Notes: a model not told the origin generated them from the letters alone. A DNA stretch of 53,398 bases from Streptomyces sp. CBMA156 (GCF_014596515.1 NZ_MSJQ01000442.1:1-53398), one strand, 5' to 3'; shown: positions 1 through 10,586, counted from the first letter of the stretch. Numbers and translations: made by a program.

Positions 1-750
1 GTACGTCGCCGAACCGGCCGCCACCCCGACCACGCCGCGGCGGTACTTGTCGCTCTCCGCGCCCGGCTGCGGCAGCAGCGCCGCCACGTCCGCGTGCTGG
101 AGGGCCGTCACCTCCGCCGCGGGCGGTTCGAGACCGATGCCGACCAGCTGTACGGCGCCCGCGTACGAGGCCCCCGGGTCGACCAGCAGCCCGGGCTTGT
201 AGGTGCCGAAGCAGACCGTGACGTCCGCGCGCAGCGCCGCGCCGGGCACCTCGCCGGTGTCGGCGTCCACCCCGCTCGGCAGGTCCACCGCCACCACGGT
301 CCCGGACCGCCCGGCCTGCGCGTACGGCCGGGCCCCGGGGCGCAGCCCGCCCCGGCCGCCGATGCCGACGATGCCGTCCAGCACCAGGTCGGCGCGTGAG
401 AAGTCGGCCAGGCCGACTTCCTGCTCCACCGTCACCCGCCCGCCGGCGGCCCGCAGCGCGGCCAGCCCGCCCGGGTGCGTCTTCTCCGGCGCCAGCAGCA
501 CCGCCGTCACCCGCGCCCCGCGCCGGGCCAGGGCGGCCCCGGCGTACAGGGCGTCACCCCCGTTGTCCCCGCTGCCCGCGAGCACCGTCACCCGGCTGCC
601 GTACACCCGCCCCCGACACCGGGTCAGCAGCCGCGCACAGGTCGCGGCCAGCCCCGCGGCCGCCCGCTGCATCAGCGCGCCCTCCGGCAGCCGCGCCATC
701 AACGCGGCCTCGGCGGCCCGGACGGTGTCCACACGGTGTGCATGACGCAT
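1..750 (-). CDS. nnr: NAD(P)H-hydrate epimerase / dehydratase, N-terminal part (partial)
   Basis: The gene enters at the left edge, so only its first 250 codons are present. The visible part is a YjeF_N domain, the epimerase that interconverts R and S forms of hydrated NAD(P)H during metabolite repair. Visible signatures are the glycine-rich loop GSGDNGGDALYAG and the later VDLPSGVDADTG motif. In streptomycetes this domain is usually fused to a C-terminal ADP-dependent dehydratase (YjeF_C). The reading frame continues past the expected end of YjeF_N (DKYRRGVVGVAAGS), as expected for that fusion. The ATG at 750 has a GAAGGAG ribosome site just upstream. The gene is divergent from the Uma2 gene. 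The bifunctional nature is inferred because the second half lies outside the window. Confidence 0.9.
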   Translation of the reverse strand, partial: MRHAHRVDTVRAAEAALMARLPEGALMQRAAAGLAATCARLLTRCRGRVYGSRVTVLAGSGDNGGDALYAGAALARRGARVTAVLLAPEKTHPGGLAALRAAGGRVTVEQEVGLADFSRADLVLDGIVGIGGRGGLRPGARPYAQAGRSGTVVAVDLPSGVDADTGEVPGAALRADVTVCFGTYKPGLLVDPGASYAGAVQLVGIGLEPPAAEVTALQHADVAALLPQPGAESDKYRRGVVGVAAGSATY

Positions 751-920
751 GCGGGAGCTCCTTCAGCGGTCGGCTGTCACCGACGCTAGCCCGCGTCACC
801 GCCCCGCGGGAGCCGGGCCTGCGGCACACTTTCGAGTGACAACCACTTCGATTCCCCGCCGGTGTCGGTCCGTACGCCTACCTTGTGGCTCGGCACGGAC
901 CCACAGGAGGGAGAAGGGCC

Positions 921-1478
921 ATGGTCGCCATGCCAGCTGTCGAGGGCCCGTTGGGCCGGTACGACCTGCTCCAGGCGTTCCTGGAACTGGACACGCCGCC
1001 CGGCTACAAGGCAGAGCTCATCGAAGGGGAGATCGTCGTGACGCCACCGCCGGACGGAGATCACGAGGACGCCATCGCCCGGTTCGCCCGCGCCGTGGCC
1101 CGCGAGGCGGCGGAGGAGCTGTACGTCAGCGGCGGAAAAGGACTGATCACTCCCAAGGGCCGGTTCATCCCGGGCGCCACCGTTGCTCCCGTCGGCCACT
1201 TCCGCGCCCAGGATTCGTGGTCGTCGGCCGTGGGAGTCGAACTGGTCCTGGAAGTGACGTCGACCAATCCGGCCAAGGACCGCGAGTCCAAGCGCCTCGG
1301 TTACGCCGCCGCCGGTGTGCCGTGCTACCTGCTCGTCGACCGGAGCGAAGGCACGGTGACGCTGTTCACCGACCCGAAGGACGGCGACTACGCCACCCTC
1401 CACGAGACCGAGTTCGGCAGGCGCATCAAGCTCCCCGCCCCCTTCTCCTTCACGCTCGACACGGCGCCCCTGCGGTAG
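921..1478 (+). CDS. Uma2 family (PD-(D/E)XK nuclease fold) protein
   Basis: This 185-residue protein matches the Uma2/DUF820 family, common in multiple copies in actinomycetes and cyanobacteria; its cellular role is unknown. The core EVTS....KDRESKRLGYAAAGVPCYLLVD is the family's E-x-(S/K) strand followed by the conserved helix and the closing strand. ELIEGEIVV near the N terminus is also typical. At the position where related proteins carry P-D in the FIP-D-ATVAP strand, this protein has glycine (codon GGC near 1172), so the usual metal-binding aspartate appears lost. The ATG at 921 is preferred over the one 36 nt upstream because AGGAGGGAG lies about 10 nt before it. The gene is convergent with glmS, with a shared terminator overlapping its stop codon. 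Confidence 0.85.
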   Translation: MVAMPAVEGPLGRYDLLQAFLELDTPPGYKAELIEGEIVVTPPPDGDHEDAIARFARAVAREAAEELYVSGGKGLITPKGRFIPGATVAPVGHFRAQDSWSSAVGVELVLEVTSTNPAKDRESKRLGYAAAGVPCYLLVDRSEGTVTLFTDPKDGDYATLHETEFGRRIKLPAPFSFTLDTAPLR

Positions 1479-1503
1479 GACGCAGCCACCGCAGGGGCGC
1501 CGT
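1461..1503. terminator. Bidirectional terminator between the Uma2 gene and glmS
   Basis: A perfect 16-bp inverted repeat (1461-1476 and 1488-1503) with an 11-nt loop. Its left arm covers the last codons and first stop-codon base of the Uma2 gene. There is no strong T-run on either side, as is common for terminators in high-GC actinomycetes. It serves two convergent genes. Confidence 0.85.
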
Positions 1504-1520
1504 CGCCGACGAGCGCCGGA

Positions 1521-3377
<1,857 letters not shown>

Positions 3378-3476
3378 GCGTGCCAGCATAAGGGCGGTTC
3401 TGTGGCCGTTTTCCCGCCTCGCGGGAACGCTGCGTGACCGACACCACAAGCACCGTGAACGCCGCGACGGCTCACA

Positions 3477-4472
3477 ATGGAGCATGTGCTGACCGAACTC
3501 TGTACGCGGGGCGCCGCCACGCCCGGCCCGTCACCGTCTCCCTACGTGGACCTCAGCCGGGCCGAGTGGAGCGCGCTGCGCGAGCGTACGCCGCTGCCGC
3601 TGACCGCCGAGGAGGTGGAGCAGTTGCGCGGCCTCGGTACCGCCCTCGACCTGGACGAGGTCCGCGACGTCTACCTGCCCCTGTCCCGGCTGCTGAACCT
3701 GTACATCCACGCCACGCACGAGCTGCGCGGCACGCTGGGCACCTTCCTGGACACCCCGGACACCGAACGCACCCGCACGCCGTTCATCATCGGCGTGGCC
3801 GGCTCCGTCGCGGTCGGCAAGTCCACGACCGCCCGCCTGCTCCAGGAGCTGCTCGCCCGCTGGCCGGAGCACCCCCGGGTGGAACTGGTCACCACCGACG
3901 GCTTCCTGCTGCCCAACGCCGAGCTGCGCCGCCGCGGTCTGATGGCCCGCAAGGGCTTCCCGGAGTCGTACGACCGCCGGGCGCTGACGCGCTTCGTCGC
4001 GGACGTGAAGGCGGGCAAGGAGCGGGTCAGCGCGCCGGTCTACTCGCACCTGGTGTACGACATCGTGCCGGACCGGCGACTCACCGTGGAGCGACCGGAC
4101 ATCCTGATCGTCGAGGGCCTGAACGTGCTCCAGCCGGCCCTGCCGGGCACCGACGGCCGCACCCGCCTCGCGGTGGCCGACTACTTCGACTTCTCGATCT
4201 ACGTCGACGCCAGGACCGACGACATCGAGCACTGGTACCTGGACCGCTTCCGCAAGCTGCGGCAGACCGCCTTCCAGGACCCGAGCTCCTACTTCCGCCG
4301 CTTCACCGAGGTGCCGGAGGAGGAGGCGATGGAGTACGGCCGGCAGGTCTGGCGCACCATCAACAAGCCCAACCTGCTGGAGAACGTGCTGCCGACCCGC
4401 GGCAGGGCCACCCTGATCCTCCAGAAGGGCGCGGACCACAAGGTCCGCCGGGCGCTGCTGCGCAAGCTCTGA
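3477..4472 (+). CDS. coaA: Type I pantothenate kinase
   Basis: CoaA phosphorylates pantothenate with ATP, the committed step of coenzyme A synthesis. The 331-residue protein has the P-loop GVAGSVAVGKST at residues 106-117, the TTDGFLLPN strand that follows it, and the conserved blocks YDIVPD and ILIVEGLNVLQ of the prokaryotic type I family. Length is normal. It is divergent from glmS across a 99-nt gap and convergent with glmM. The ATG at 3477 has no strong ribosome site, but no other in-frame start before the conserved region is better. Confidence 0.96.
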   Translation: MEHVLTELCTRGAATPGPSPSPYVDLSRAEWSALRERTPLPLTAEEVEQLRGLGTALDLDEVRDVYLPLSRLLNLYIHATHELRGTLGTFLDTPDTERTRTPFIIGVAGSVAVGKSTTARLLQELLARWPEHPRVELVTTDGFLLPNAELRRRGLMARKGFPESYDRRALTRFVADVKAGKERVSAPVYSHLVYDIVPDRRLTVERPDILIVEGLNVLQPALPGTDGRTRLAVADYFDFSIYVDARTDDIEHWYLDRFRKLRQTAFQDPSSYFRRFTEVPEEEAMEYGRQVWRTINKPNLLENVLPTRGRATLILQKGADHKVRRALLRKL

Positions 4473-4475
4473 CCG

Positions 4476-4518
4476 CACGGCGAAGGGCCCCCGCGCGACG
4501 CGGGGGCCCTTCGCCGTG
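4476..4518. terminator. Bidirectional terminator between coaA and glmM
   Basis: A perfect 20-bp inverted repeat (4476-4495 and 4499-4518) with a 3-nt loop, placed 3 nt after the coaA stop and 8 nt before the glmM stop. One of the strongest stems in the window. Confidence 0.9.
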
Positions 4519-4526
4519 TCCGGGGC

Positions 4527-5891
4527 TCAGCCCAGGTGGGCGCGCACCGCCTCGGCCAGCCGCTGCCCGACCGTCTCGGCCTGCGCCGGGTCGGCGGCCT
4601 CGACCATCACCCGGACCAGCGGCTCGGTGCCCGACGGGCGCAGCAGCACCCGGCCGGTGGAGCCCAGCTCGGCCTCGGCCTCGGCGACCGCGGCGGCCAG
4701 CTCGGTGCTGGTCCGCACCCGGGACTTGTCGACGCCCTTGACGTTGATCAGCACCTGTGGCAGCCGGGTCATCACGGCGGCCAGGTCGGCCAGCGGCTGC
4801 TTGGTGGCGGCCAGCCTGGCGCCCAGCATCAAGCCGGTCAGGGTGCCGTCGCCGGTGGTGGCGTGGTCCAGCAGGATCACGTGGCCGGACTGCTCGCCGC
4901 CCAGCGCGAAGCCCCGCTCCTTCATCGCCTCCAGCACGTAGCGGTCGCCGACGGCGGTCTCCACCAGCTCGACGCCCTCGCGCTCCATCGCCAGCTTGAA
5001 GCCCAGGTTGGACATCACGGTGGCCACCGCGGTGTTGCCGCGCAGGGTGCCGGCCTCCTTCATGGCGACCGCGAGGATGGCGATGATCTGGTCGCCGTCC
5101 ACCTCGTCGCCCTCGGCGTCGGCGGCCAGGCAGCGGTCGGCGTCGCCGTCCAGGGCGATGCCCAGGTCGGCCCGGTGCTCCTGCATCGCGACGCGCAGCC
5201 GGTCCAGGTGGGTGGAGCCGACGCCGTCGTTGATGTTGAGGCCGGTGGGCTCGGCCCCCAGGGTGTGGACCACCTCGGCGCCGGCCCGGGCGAAGGCCTC
5301 GGGGGCGACGTAGGCGGCCGCGCCGTGGGCGCCGTCGATGACCACCCTGATGCCGTCCAGGCGGTTGGGCAGCACGCCGATCAGGTGGGCGACGTACTTG
5401 TCGAAGCCCTCGGTGTACTCGCGCACCCGGCCGACGGCCGCGCCGGTCGGGCGGTTCCAGTCCTCGTCGCCGAGCGTGTGCTTGCGGTAGTGGGTCTCGA
5501 TCGCGTCCTCGATGCGGTCGTCCAGCTTGTGGCCGCCGCGGGCGAGGAACTTGATGCCGTTGTCCGGCATGGCGTTGTGGCTGGCGGACAGCATCACGCC
5601 GAAGTCGGCGCCGAGCGCGCCGGTGAGGTAGGCCACGGCCGGGGTGGGCAGGACGCCGACCCGCAGGACGTCGACGCCGGCGCTCGCCAGACCGGCGATG
5701 ACGGCGGCCTCCAGGAACTCGCCCGAGGCGCGCGGGTCACGGCCGACCACCGCGACCGGCCGGTGGCCCTCGAAGGCGCCGGCCTCGCCGAGCACATGGG
5801 CCGCCGCGACCGACAGGCCGAGCGCCAGCTCCGCCGTCAGGCCCTCGTTGGCCACCCCGCGCACGCCGTCCGTACCGAAGAGTCGTCCCAC
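4527..5891 (-). CDS. glmM: Phosphoglucosamine mutase
   Basis: GlmM converts glucosamine-6-phosphate to glucosamine-1-phosphate, directly downstream of GlmS in UDP-GlcNAc synthesis. The 454-residue protein starts MGRLFGTDGVRG. It shows the phosphoserine loop SASHN (Ser104 is the expected phospho-acceptor), the magnesium loop DGDADR, the sugar-recognition GEQSGH motif, and the C-terminal phosphate-binding RPSGTEP. The start is a GTG at 5891 with GGAGGAA upstream. The gene follows the rplM-rpsI unit but is separated from it by two terminator-like hairpins, so it probably has its own promoter in the 166-nt gap. Confidence 0.97.
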   Translation of the reverse strand: MGRLFGTDGVRGVANEGLTAELALGLSVAAAHVLGEAGAFEGHRPVAVVGRDPRASGEFLEAAVIAGLASAGVDVLRVGVLPTPAVAYLTGALGADFGVMLSASHNAMPDNGIKFLARGGHKLDDRIEDAIETHYRKHTLGDEDWNRPTGAAVGRVREYTEGFDKYVAHLIGVLPNRLDGIRVVIDGAHGAAAYVAPEAFARAGAEVVHTLGAEPTGLNINDGVGSTHLDRLRVAMQEHRADLGIALDGDADRCLAADAEGDEVDGDQIIAILAVAMKEAGTLRGNTAVATVMSNLGFKLAMEREGVELVETAVGDRYVLEAMKERGFALGGEQSGHVILLDHATTGDGTLTGLMLGARLAATKQPLADLAAVMTRLPQVLINVKGVDKSRVRTSTELAAAVAEAEAELGSTGRVLLRPSGTEPLVRVMVEAADPAQAETVGQRLAEAVRAHLG

Positions 5892-5964
5892 TGTCCCGTT
5901 CCTCCATCACCACTGCTCGGAACCCAACCGATGATCCCGGCCGCCGCACAGTAGCCGGGGAACA

Positions 5965-6047
5965 CGTCGCCCCGGAGTACACGGGGTACTCCGGGGCGAC
6001 GGTTTCGCGCAACCAGGGGGTGCGCCGCCAGGGCGGGCCGCACCCCC
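5965..6047 (-). terminator. Tandem terminator hairpins after rpsI
   Basis: Two stems follow the rpsI stop. The nearer is a 9-bp stem (6016-6024 and 6039-6047). The second is a perfect 16-bp stem (5965-5980 and 5986-6001) with a 5-nt loop. Together they should end the rplM-rpsI transcript before glmM. Confidence 0.85.
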
Positions 6048-6057
6048 GGGGAGGCGA

Positions 6058-6567
6058 TTAGCGCTTGCTGTACTGCGGCGCCTTGCGGGCCTTCTTGAGA
6101 CCGGCCTTCTTGCGCTCGACGGCGCGGGCGTCACGCATCAGGAAGCCGGCCTTCTTGAGGGCGGCGCGGTTGTTGTCCACGTCGGCCTCGTTCAGGGCAC
6201 GGGCGACGCCGAGGCGCAGCGCGTAGGCCTGGCCGGAGGTGCCACCACCGCTGATGCGGGCGACGACGTCGTAACGGCCGTCCAGCTCGAGGAGCTTGAA
6301 GGGCTCGTTCACGGTCTGCTGGTGCACCTTGTTGGGGAAGTAGCCCTCGAGGGTGCGGCCGTTGATCTTCCACTGGCCGGTGCCGGGGACGATGCGCACG
6401 CGGGCGATCGCCTCCTTGCGACGGCCGAGGCCGGCGCCGGGGACGGCCTCGCCGAAGCGGCCGGCCAGGGACTCGGAGGTGTAGCTCTCCTCGGAGGTGT
6501 ACTCGCCCTCGACGGCCTCAACGGCGTCGTCGAACTCGACCTCAAGGGTTTCAGTGGTCTCGGCCAC
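6058..6567 (-). CDS. rpsI: 30S ribosomal protein S9 (uS9)
   Basis: S9 binds the 3' major (head) domain of 16S rRNA, and its basic tail reaches the P-site tRNA. The C-terminal domain (GRRKEAIARVRIVPGTG through the end) is the conserved fold, and the expected tail KAPQYSKR is present. The first 45 or so residues are an acidic Glu/Thr/Ser-rich extension common in actinobacterial S9 and not in the E. coli protein. The gene follows rplM by 45 nt and is co-transcribed with it. Confidence 0.98.
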   Translation of the reverse strand: MAETTETLEVEFDDAVEAVEGEYTSEESYTSESLAGRFGEAVPGAGLGRRKEAIARVRIVPGTGQWKINGRTLEGYFPNKVHQQTVNEPFKLLELDGRYDVVARISGGGTSGQAYALRLGVARALNEADVDNNRAALKKAGFLMRDARAVERKKAGLKKARKAPQYSKR

Positions 6568-6612
6568 GGTGTTCCTCAGCTCTTTTCAGTGTTGGGGGGC
6601 TTGGTGGCCGAA

Positions 6613-7056
6613 TTACTGCGCGACCTGGGTGATCTCGAACGGCACCGGCTGCTGGGCAGCGTGCGGGTGCTGGTCGCCCGAGTAGACCTTCAGCTTGGAG
6701 AGCATCTGGCGGCCCAGGCTGTTCTTGGGGATCATGCCCTTGATGGCCTTCTCGACGGCCTTCTCCGGGTTGTTCGCCAGCAGGTCGTCGTAGCGCACCG
6801 AGCGCAGACCGCCCGGGAAGCCCGAGTGGCGGTAGGCCAGCTTCTGGGTCTTCTTGTTACCGGACAGGTGCACCTTGTCGGCGTTGATGATGATGACGAA
6901 GTCACCAGTGTCAACGTGCGGCGCGTAGATCGCCTTGTGCTTCCCCCGGAGGAGGTTGGCGGCCTGGGAGGCCAGGCGGCCGAGCACGACGTCGTTCGCG
7001 TCGATGACGTGCCACTGACGCTGGACGTCGCCGGGCTTGGGGCTGTACGTACGCAC
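6613..7056 (-). CDS. rplM: 50S ribosomal protein L13 (uL13)
   Basis: L13 is an early-assembly protein of the large subunit. The 147-residue product starts MRTYSPKPGDVQRQWHVIDA and contains the family block HLSGNKKTQKLAYRHSGFPGG and the GMIPKNSLGRQM motif. The start is GTG at 7056. It is the first gene of the two-gene rplM-rpsI unit, with a leader of roughly 165 nt from the promoter described next. Confidence 0.98.
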   Translation of the reverse strand: MRTYSPKPGDVQRQWHVIDANDVVLGRLASQAANLLRGKHKAIYAPHVDTGDFVIIINADKVHLSGNKKTQKLAYRHSGFPGGLRSVRYDDLLANNPEKAVEKAIKGMIPKNSLGRQMLSKLKVYSGDQHPHAAQQPVPFEITQVAQ

Positions 7057-7230
7057 GGTCGTAGCCTTCGCTTTTCAGTGAGTGAGTCCTGACAGGAGCA
7101 CCCGGACGGAAGATCAGCCTGGCCAACCTTGGACGCAATTCAAGGGGGACCGCTGGTCGACGACCTGATGTCTCCGGCGTACCGACCTCTCACGTGAGAT
7201 AGAGCGAGCCAATACGCACATCAAGCGTCC

Positions 7231-7259
7231 AGATTACCGGCACGACCCGACGCGGTCAA
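7231..7259 (-). promoter_or_regulatory. Vegetative promoter for rplM-rpsI
   Basis: On the minus strand TTGACC (7259-7254) and TAATCT (7236-7231) are separated by exactly 17 nt, an excellent match to the principal sigma factor (HrdB) consensus. The predicted transcript starts near 7224, giving a leader of about 165 nt before the rplM GTG. The promoter lies between the ABC-F stop and rplM and so makes the r-protein pair independent of the ABC-F gene. Confidence 0.8.
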
Positions 7260-7288
7260 AAATCGCCGGGAACCCCCCGGGTCGTCAC

Positions 7289-8947
7289 TCAGCGTTCGCG
7301 CTCCACCCGGGTCACGTCCCAGACCGGCTCGGACGACTCGTACACCCGGCCGTCCGCGCCGAACACCAGGAAACGGTCGAAGGTCTTGGCGAACCAGCGG
7401 TCGTGGGTGACGCACAGCACGGTGCCCTCGAAGGCCTCCAGGCCGGTCTGGAGGGCCTCGGCACTCTCCAGGTCCAGGTTGTCGGTCGGCTCGTCGAGCA
7501 ACAGGGCCGTCACACCGGAGAGTTCGAGCTTGAGGATCATCAGCCGGGCCTGCTGCCCACCGGACAGCGACTCGAACTTCTGCTCCTCCTGGCGGTCCAG
7601 CTCGTACCGGCGCAGTGCGCCCATCGCGGCGCCGCGGCTGAGCGCGTGCTCCTCCTCGACGATCGAACGGACGGTACGGCCGAACAGCTCCGGGTGGGCG
7701 TGGGTCTGCCGGAAGTGGCCGGGCACGACCCGGGCGCCCAGCTTCCAGCTGCCGCCGTGAGCGACCGTCTCGTCGCCCGCCAGCAGCCGCAGCAGGTGCG
7801 ACTTGCCTGCGCCGTTGGCGCCCAGCACCGCGACCCGCTCGCCGTAGAAGACCTCCAGGTCGAAGGGCTGCATCAGGCCGGTGAGCTCCAGCTGCTCCAG
7901 GGTGAAGGCGCGCACGCCGGTGCGTCCGCCCTTGAGCCGCATGGAGATGCTCTGCTCGCGCGGGGGCTCCTCCGGCCGCCCGGCCTCCTCGAACTTCTTC
8001 AGCCGGGTCTGCGCGGCGGCGTAGCGGGTGGCCAGGGCGTGGCTGACGGCCGCGGCCTGACGCAGGGTGACGACCAGCTTCTTGAGCTTGGCGTGCTCCT
8101 CGTCCCAGCGGCGGCCCAGCTCCTCGAAGCGCTCGAACCTGGCCTTGCGGGCCTCGTGGAAGCTGTCGAAGCCGCCGCCGTGCACCCAGACGCTGCTGCC
8201 GGCCGCGCCGGTCTCGACGCTGATGATCTTGTCGGCGGTCTTCGAGAGCAGCTCGCGGTCGTGCGAGATGAACAGGACGGTCTTCGGAGTGGCCTTGATC
8301 GCCTCCTCCAGCCAGCGCTTGGCCGGGACGTCCAGGTAGTTGTCCGGCTCGTCGAGGAGCAGGACCTCCTCCGGGCCGCGCAGCAGCGCCTCCAGGACGA
8401 GCCGCTTCTGTTCGCCGCCGGAGAGGGTGTTCAGGCCGCGCCACTGGGCCTTGTCGAAGGGCGTGCCGAGGGCCGCCATGGTGCAGACGTCCCAGTCGGT
8501 CTCGTAGTCGTAGCCGCCGACGTCGGCCCAGTCGGAGAGCGCCTGGGCGTAGGCCATCTGCGTCTTCTCGTCGTCCTGGGCGATCATCGCCAGCTCCGCG
8601 GCGTCCACCGCGCGGGCCGCCTTGGCGATCCGCTCGGGGGCGACGGAGACCAGCAGGTCGCGCACCGAGGCGTCGGCCGGCAGCGCGCCCGGGGTGGCCT
8701 GCTGGTCCTCGCGGCCGGTGGTGCCGACGAACTGGCGCATCACGCCGAGCCCGCCGCTGATCGTCACCGAGCCGCCGTGCGACTGGAGGTCCCCCGCGAT
8801 CATCCGCAGCAGGGTGGTCTTGCCGGCCCCGTTAGCGCCGACCAGGGCGACCGCGGCGCCCTCGCCGACCCGGAAGGACGCGTCGTCGAACAACACGCGC
8901 CCGTCCGGCAGGTAGTACTCCAGGTGCGAAATCTCGACGTGTCCCAT
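7289..8947 (-). CDS. ABC-F family ATPase (ribosome-associated type)
   Basis: A 552-residue soluble protein with two ABC nucleotide-binding domains and no membrane segments, the layout of ABC-F translation factors. Domain 1 has Walker A GANGAGKTT (residues 38-45), signature LSGGEQKRLVLEALL and Walker B LLLDEPDNYLD. Domain 2 has LGANGAGKSHLLRLLAG, LSGGQQARLMILKLEL and LLLDEPTDNLD. The charged linker between them is the region that reaches into the ribosome in characterised ABC-F proteins. Whether this copy is a housekeeping factor or an antibiotic-protection protein cannot be told from the sequence. Its position beside truA and r-protein genes favours housekeeping. The ATG at 8947 starts MGHVEISHLEYYLPDGR. 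Confidence 0.93.
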   Translation of the reverse strand: MGHVEISHLEYYLPDGRVLFDDASFRVGEGAAVALVGANGAGKTTLLRMIAGDLQSHGGSVTISGGLGVMRQFVGTTGREDQQATPGALPADASVRDLLVSVAPERIAKAARAVDAAELAMIAQDDEKTQMAYAQALSDWADVGGYDYETDWDVCTMAALGTPFDKAQWRGLNTLSGGEQKRLVLEALLRGPEEVLLLDEPDNYLDVPAKRWLEEAIKATPKTVLFISHDRELLSKTADKIISVETGAAGSSVWVHGGGFDSFHEARKARFERFEELGRRWDEEHAKLKKLVVTLRQAAAVSHALATRYAAAQTRLKKFEEAGRPEEPPREQSISMRLKGGRTGVRAFTLEQLELTGLMQPFDLEVFYGERVAVLGANGAGKSHLLRLLAGDETVAHGGSWKLGARVVPGHFRQTHAHPELFGRTVRSIVEEEHALSRGAAMGALRRYELDRQEEQKFESLSGGQQARLMILKLELSGVTALLLDEPTDNLDLESAEALQTGLEAFEGTVLCVTHDRWFAKTFDRFLVFGADGRVYESSEPVWDVTRVERER

Positions 8948-8989
8948 GGGAACGATTGTCCCAAGCGGACGCGCCCGGCCAAAACGGAT

Positions 8990-9922
8990 TTAGCCCTCGA
9001 CTCCGTGATCCCCGGTGGCCGCCGGCTGCCCGGGCAGGGTGCGCATCCGGCGGGCCAGCCGGTTGCGCTCGGCCAGCTTGTCGTCCGGCGGGTAGCCGAC
9101 CTCCTCCAGCGTGAGCCCGTACGGCCTGATCACGTTGACGGCGGAGTTGCGCACCCCGCCGGCCAGCACCTCCCCGGGGAACTCCACCGGCCGGTGCCCG
9201 TCGCCGACCAGCAGCATCGCGCCGACCAGCGCCCTGACCATGTTGTGGCAGAACGCGTCGGCCCGGACGGTGGCGACCGCGAGCGAGCCCTCCTGGGCGG
9301 CGTACGGGTCCACCGGGACGCGGTCCCAGCGCAGCTCCAGCAGGGTGCGGATGGTGGTCGCGCCCTCGCGCTTCTTGCAGTACGCGGCGAAGTCGTGCTC
9401 GCCGAGCAGCAGCTTCGCCGCCGCGTTCATCCGGTCCAGGTCCAGCGGCCGGTCGTGCCAGAGCACGTGGCCGCGCAGCAGCGGGTCCACCCCGCCCTGG
9501 TGGTCGGCGACCCGGTACGCGTACCGGCGCCAGACCGCCGAGAAGCGGGCGTCGAACCCGGCCGGCGCCTCGCCGACCCGGTAGATCCGGACGTCCCCCG
9601 GCAGCCGGCCGGCCAGCCGGCGCAGCAGCTTCTCCCGGTGCGCCGCCCACAGCTCGGCGGGCAGGTCGACGTGGGCGACCTGGCCGCGGGCGTGCACCCC
9701 GGCGTCGGTGCGGCCGGCCACGGTCAGCGGGAACGCCTCGGAGCTGCGGGTGACGATCTGCAGCGCGGTCTCGATCTCCTCCTGGACCGTCCGGCGGCCG
9801 CCCTTCTGGCGGGCCCAGCCAGAGAACTCGGCACCCTGGTAGGCGAGGTCGAGCCGGACCCGGACGTACCCGTCGGCCGGGCCGTCCTTCACCGGGGGCT
9901 GCTCGGCGCAATCGTTGACCAC
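8990..9922 (-). CDS. truA: tRNA pseudouridine(38-40) synthase
   Basis: TruA isomerises uridines 38-40 in the anticodon stem-loop of many tRNAs. The 310-residue protein contains the catalytic block GRTDAGVHARGQ with Asp73 as nucleophile, the YQGAEFSGWARQ strand near the N terminus, and the FCHNMVRALVGAML motif in the second half. The start is GTG at 9922 after a GGGAGAAGAGAAG purine tract. It follows rplQ, the standard actinobacterial order, with a hairpin in the gap. Confidence 0.96.
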   Translation of the reverse strand: MVNDCAEQPPVKDGPADGYVRVRLDLAYQGAEFSGWARQKGGRRTVQEEIETALQIVTRSSEAFPLTVAGRTDAGVHARGQVAHVDLPAELWAAHREKLLRRLAGRLPGDVRIYRVGEAPAGFDARFSAVWRRYAYRVADHQGGVDPLLRGHVLWHDRPLDLDRMNAAAKLLLGEHDFAAYCKKREGATTIRTLLELRWDRVPVDPYAAQEGSLAVATVRADAFCHNMVRALVGAMLLVGDGHRPVEFPGEVLAGGVRNSAVNVIRPYGLTLEEVGYPPDDKLAERNRLARRMRTLPGQPAATGDHGVEG

Positions 9923-9968
9923 TGCTTCTCTTCTCCCGGACTGCTCTGGTCGGCCAAGGGGACGGGAA

Positions 9969-10004
9969 CGGGCCCGCTCCCCCGGTAGTGGGGAAACGGG
10001 CCCG
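9969..10004 (-). terminator. Hairpin between rplQ and truA
   Basis: An 8-bp outer stem (9969-9976 and 9997-10004) with a further C-run/G-run pairing inside. It probably ends or reduces transcription of the alpha operon before truA. Confidence 0.6.
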
Positions 10005-10021
10005 CGAACACCTTGGAGGTG

Positions 10022-10495
10022 TCAGGCCTGCTCGGCCTCGGCCTCGTCGGCCTTGGGGGCCTCGGCCTTGGCCTCGGCCTCCTTGACGGCACGCTTGGTG
10101 GCGCCCTCGGCCTCGCCGACGGCGGTCTGCGCGACGGTCAGCGACTCGACCAGCTCGATCACGGCCATCGGGGCGTTGTCGCCACGACGGGGACCGATCT
10201 TGGTGATACGGGTGTAACCACCCGGGCGGTTCTCGTAGCGCGGCGCGATCTCGGTGAAGAGGGTGTGCAGCACGGCGATGTCGGTGATCGTCTTGCGCAC
10301 CAGGCGACGGTTGTGGATGTCGCCCTTCTTCGCCTTGGTGATCAGCTTCTCCGCCAGCGGGCGCATCCGACGGGCCTTGGCCTCGGTCGTGGTGATGCGG
10401 CCGTACTGGAACAGCTCCCGGCACAGACCGGCGAGCAGCAGCGGCTCGTGGTGCGGGCCGCCGCCGAGGCGGGCACCCTTGGTGGGACGCGGCAT
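10022..10495 (-). CDS. rplQ: 50S ribosomal protein L17 (bL17)
   Basis: L17 sits near the peptide exit tunnel. The start is set at the ATG at 10495 (MPRPTKGARLGGGPHHEPLLL), which has GAGGAG upstream; the frame is open 15 codons further but that extension is not L17-like. The folded part ends near VVQTAVG-like sequence. The last 40 residues are an Ala/Glu/Lys-rich acidic extension typical of actinobacterial L17. It is the last gene of the infA-rpmJ-rpsM-rpsK-rpoA-rplQ unit. Confidence 0.97.
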   Translation of the reverse strand: MPRPTKGARLGGGPHHEPLLLAGLCRELFQYGRITTTEAKARRMRPLAEKLITKAKKGDIHNRRLVRKTITDIAVLHTLFTEIAPRYENRPGGYTRITKIGPRRGDNAPMAVIELVESLTVAQTAVGEAEGATKRAVKEAEAKAEAPKADEAEAEQA

Positions 10496-10586
10496 GGAAT
10501 TACTCCTCGAATCTCCGACTGCGGCCGTACCAGGTACCACAGCGGGCGTACGGGCACTGTGCCCGCACGACTTTCACGACGACGGA

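Noticed and set aside
7403..9988. An 861-codon plus-strand frame opposite the ABC-F and truA genes
   Set aside because: Mirror image of the real codon bias of the genes on the other strand, with no recognisable motif.
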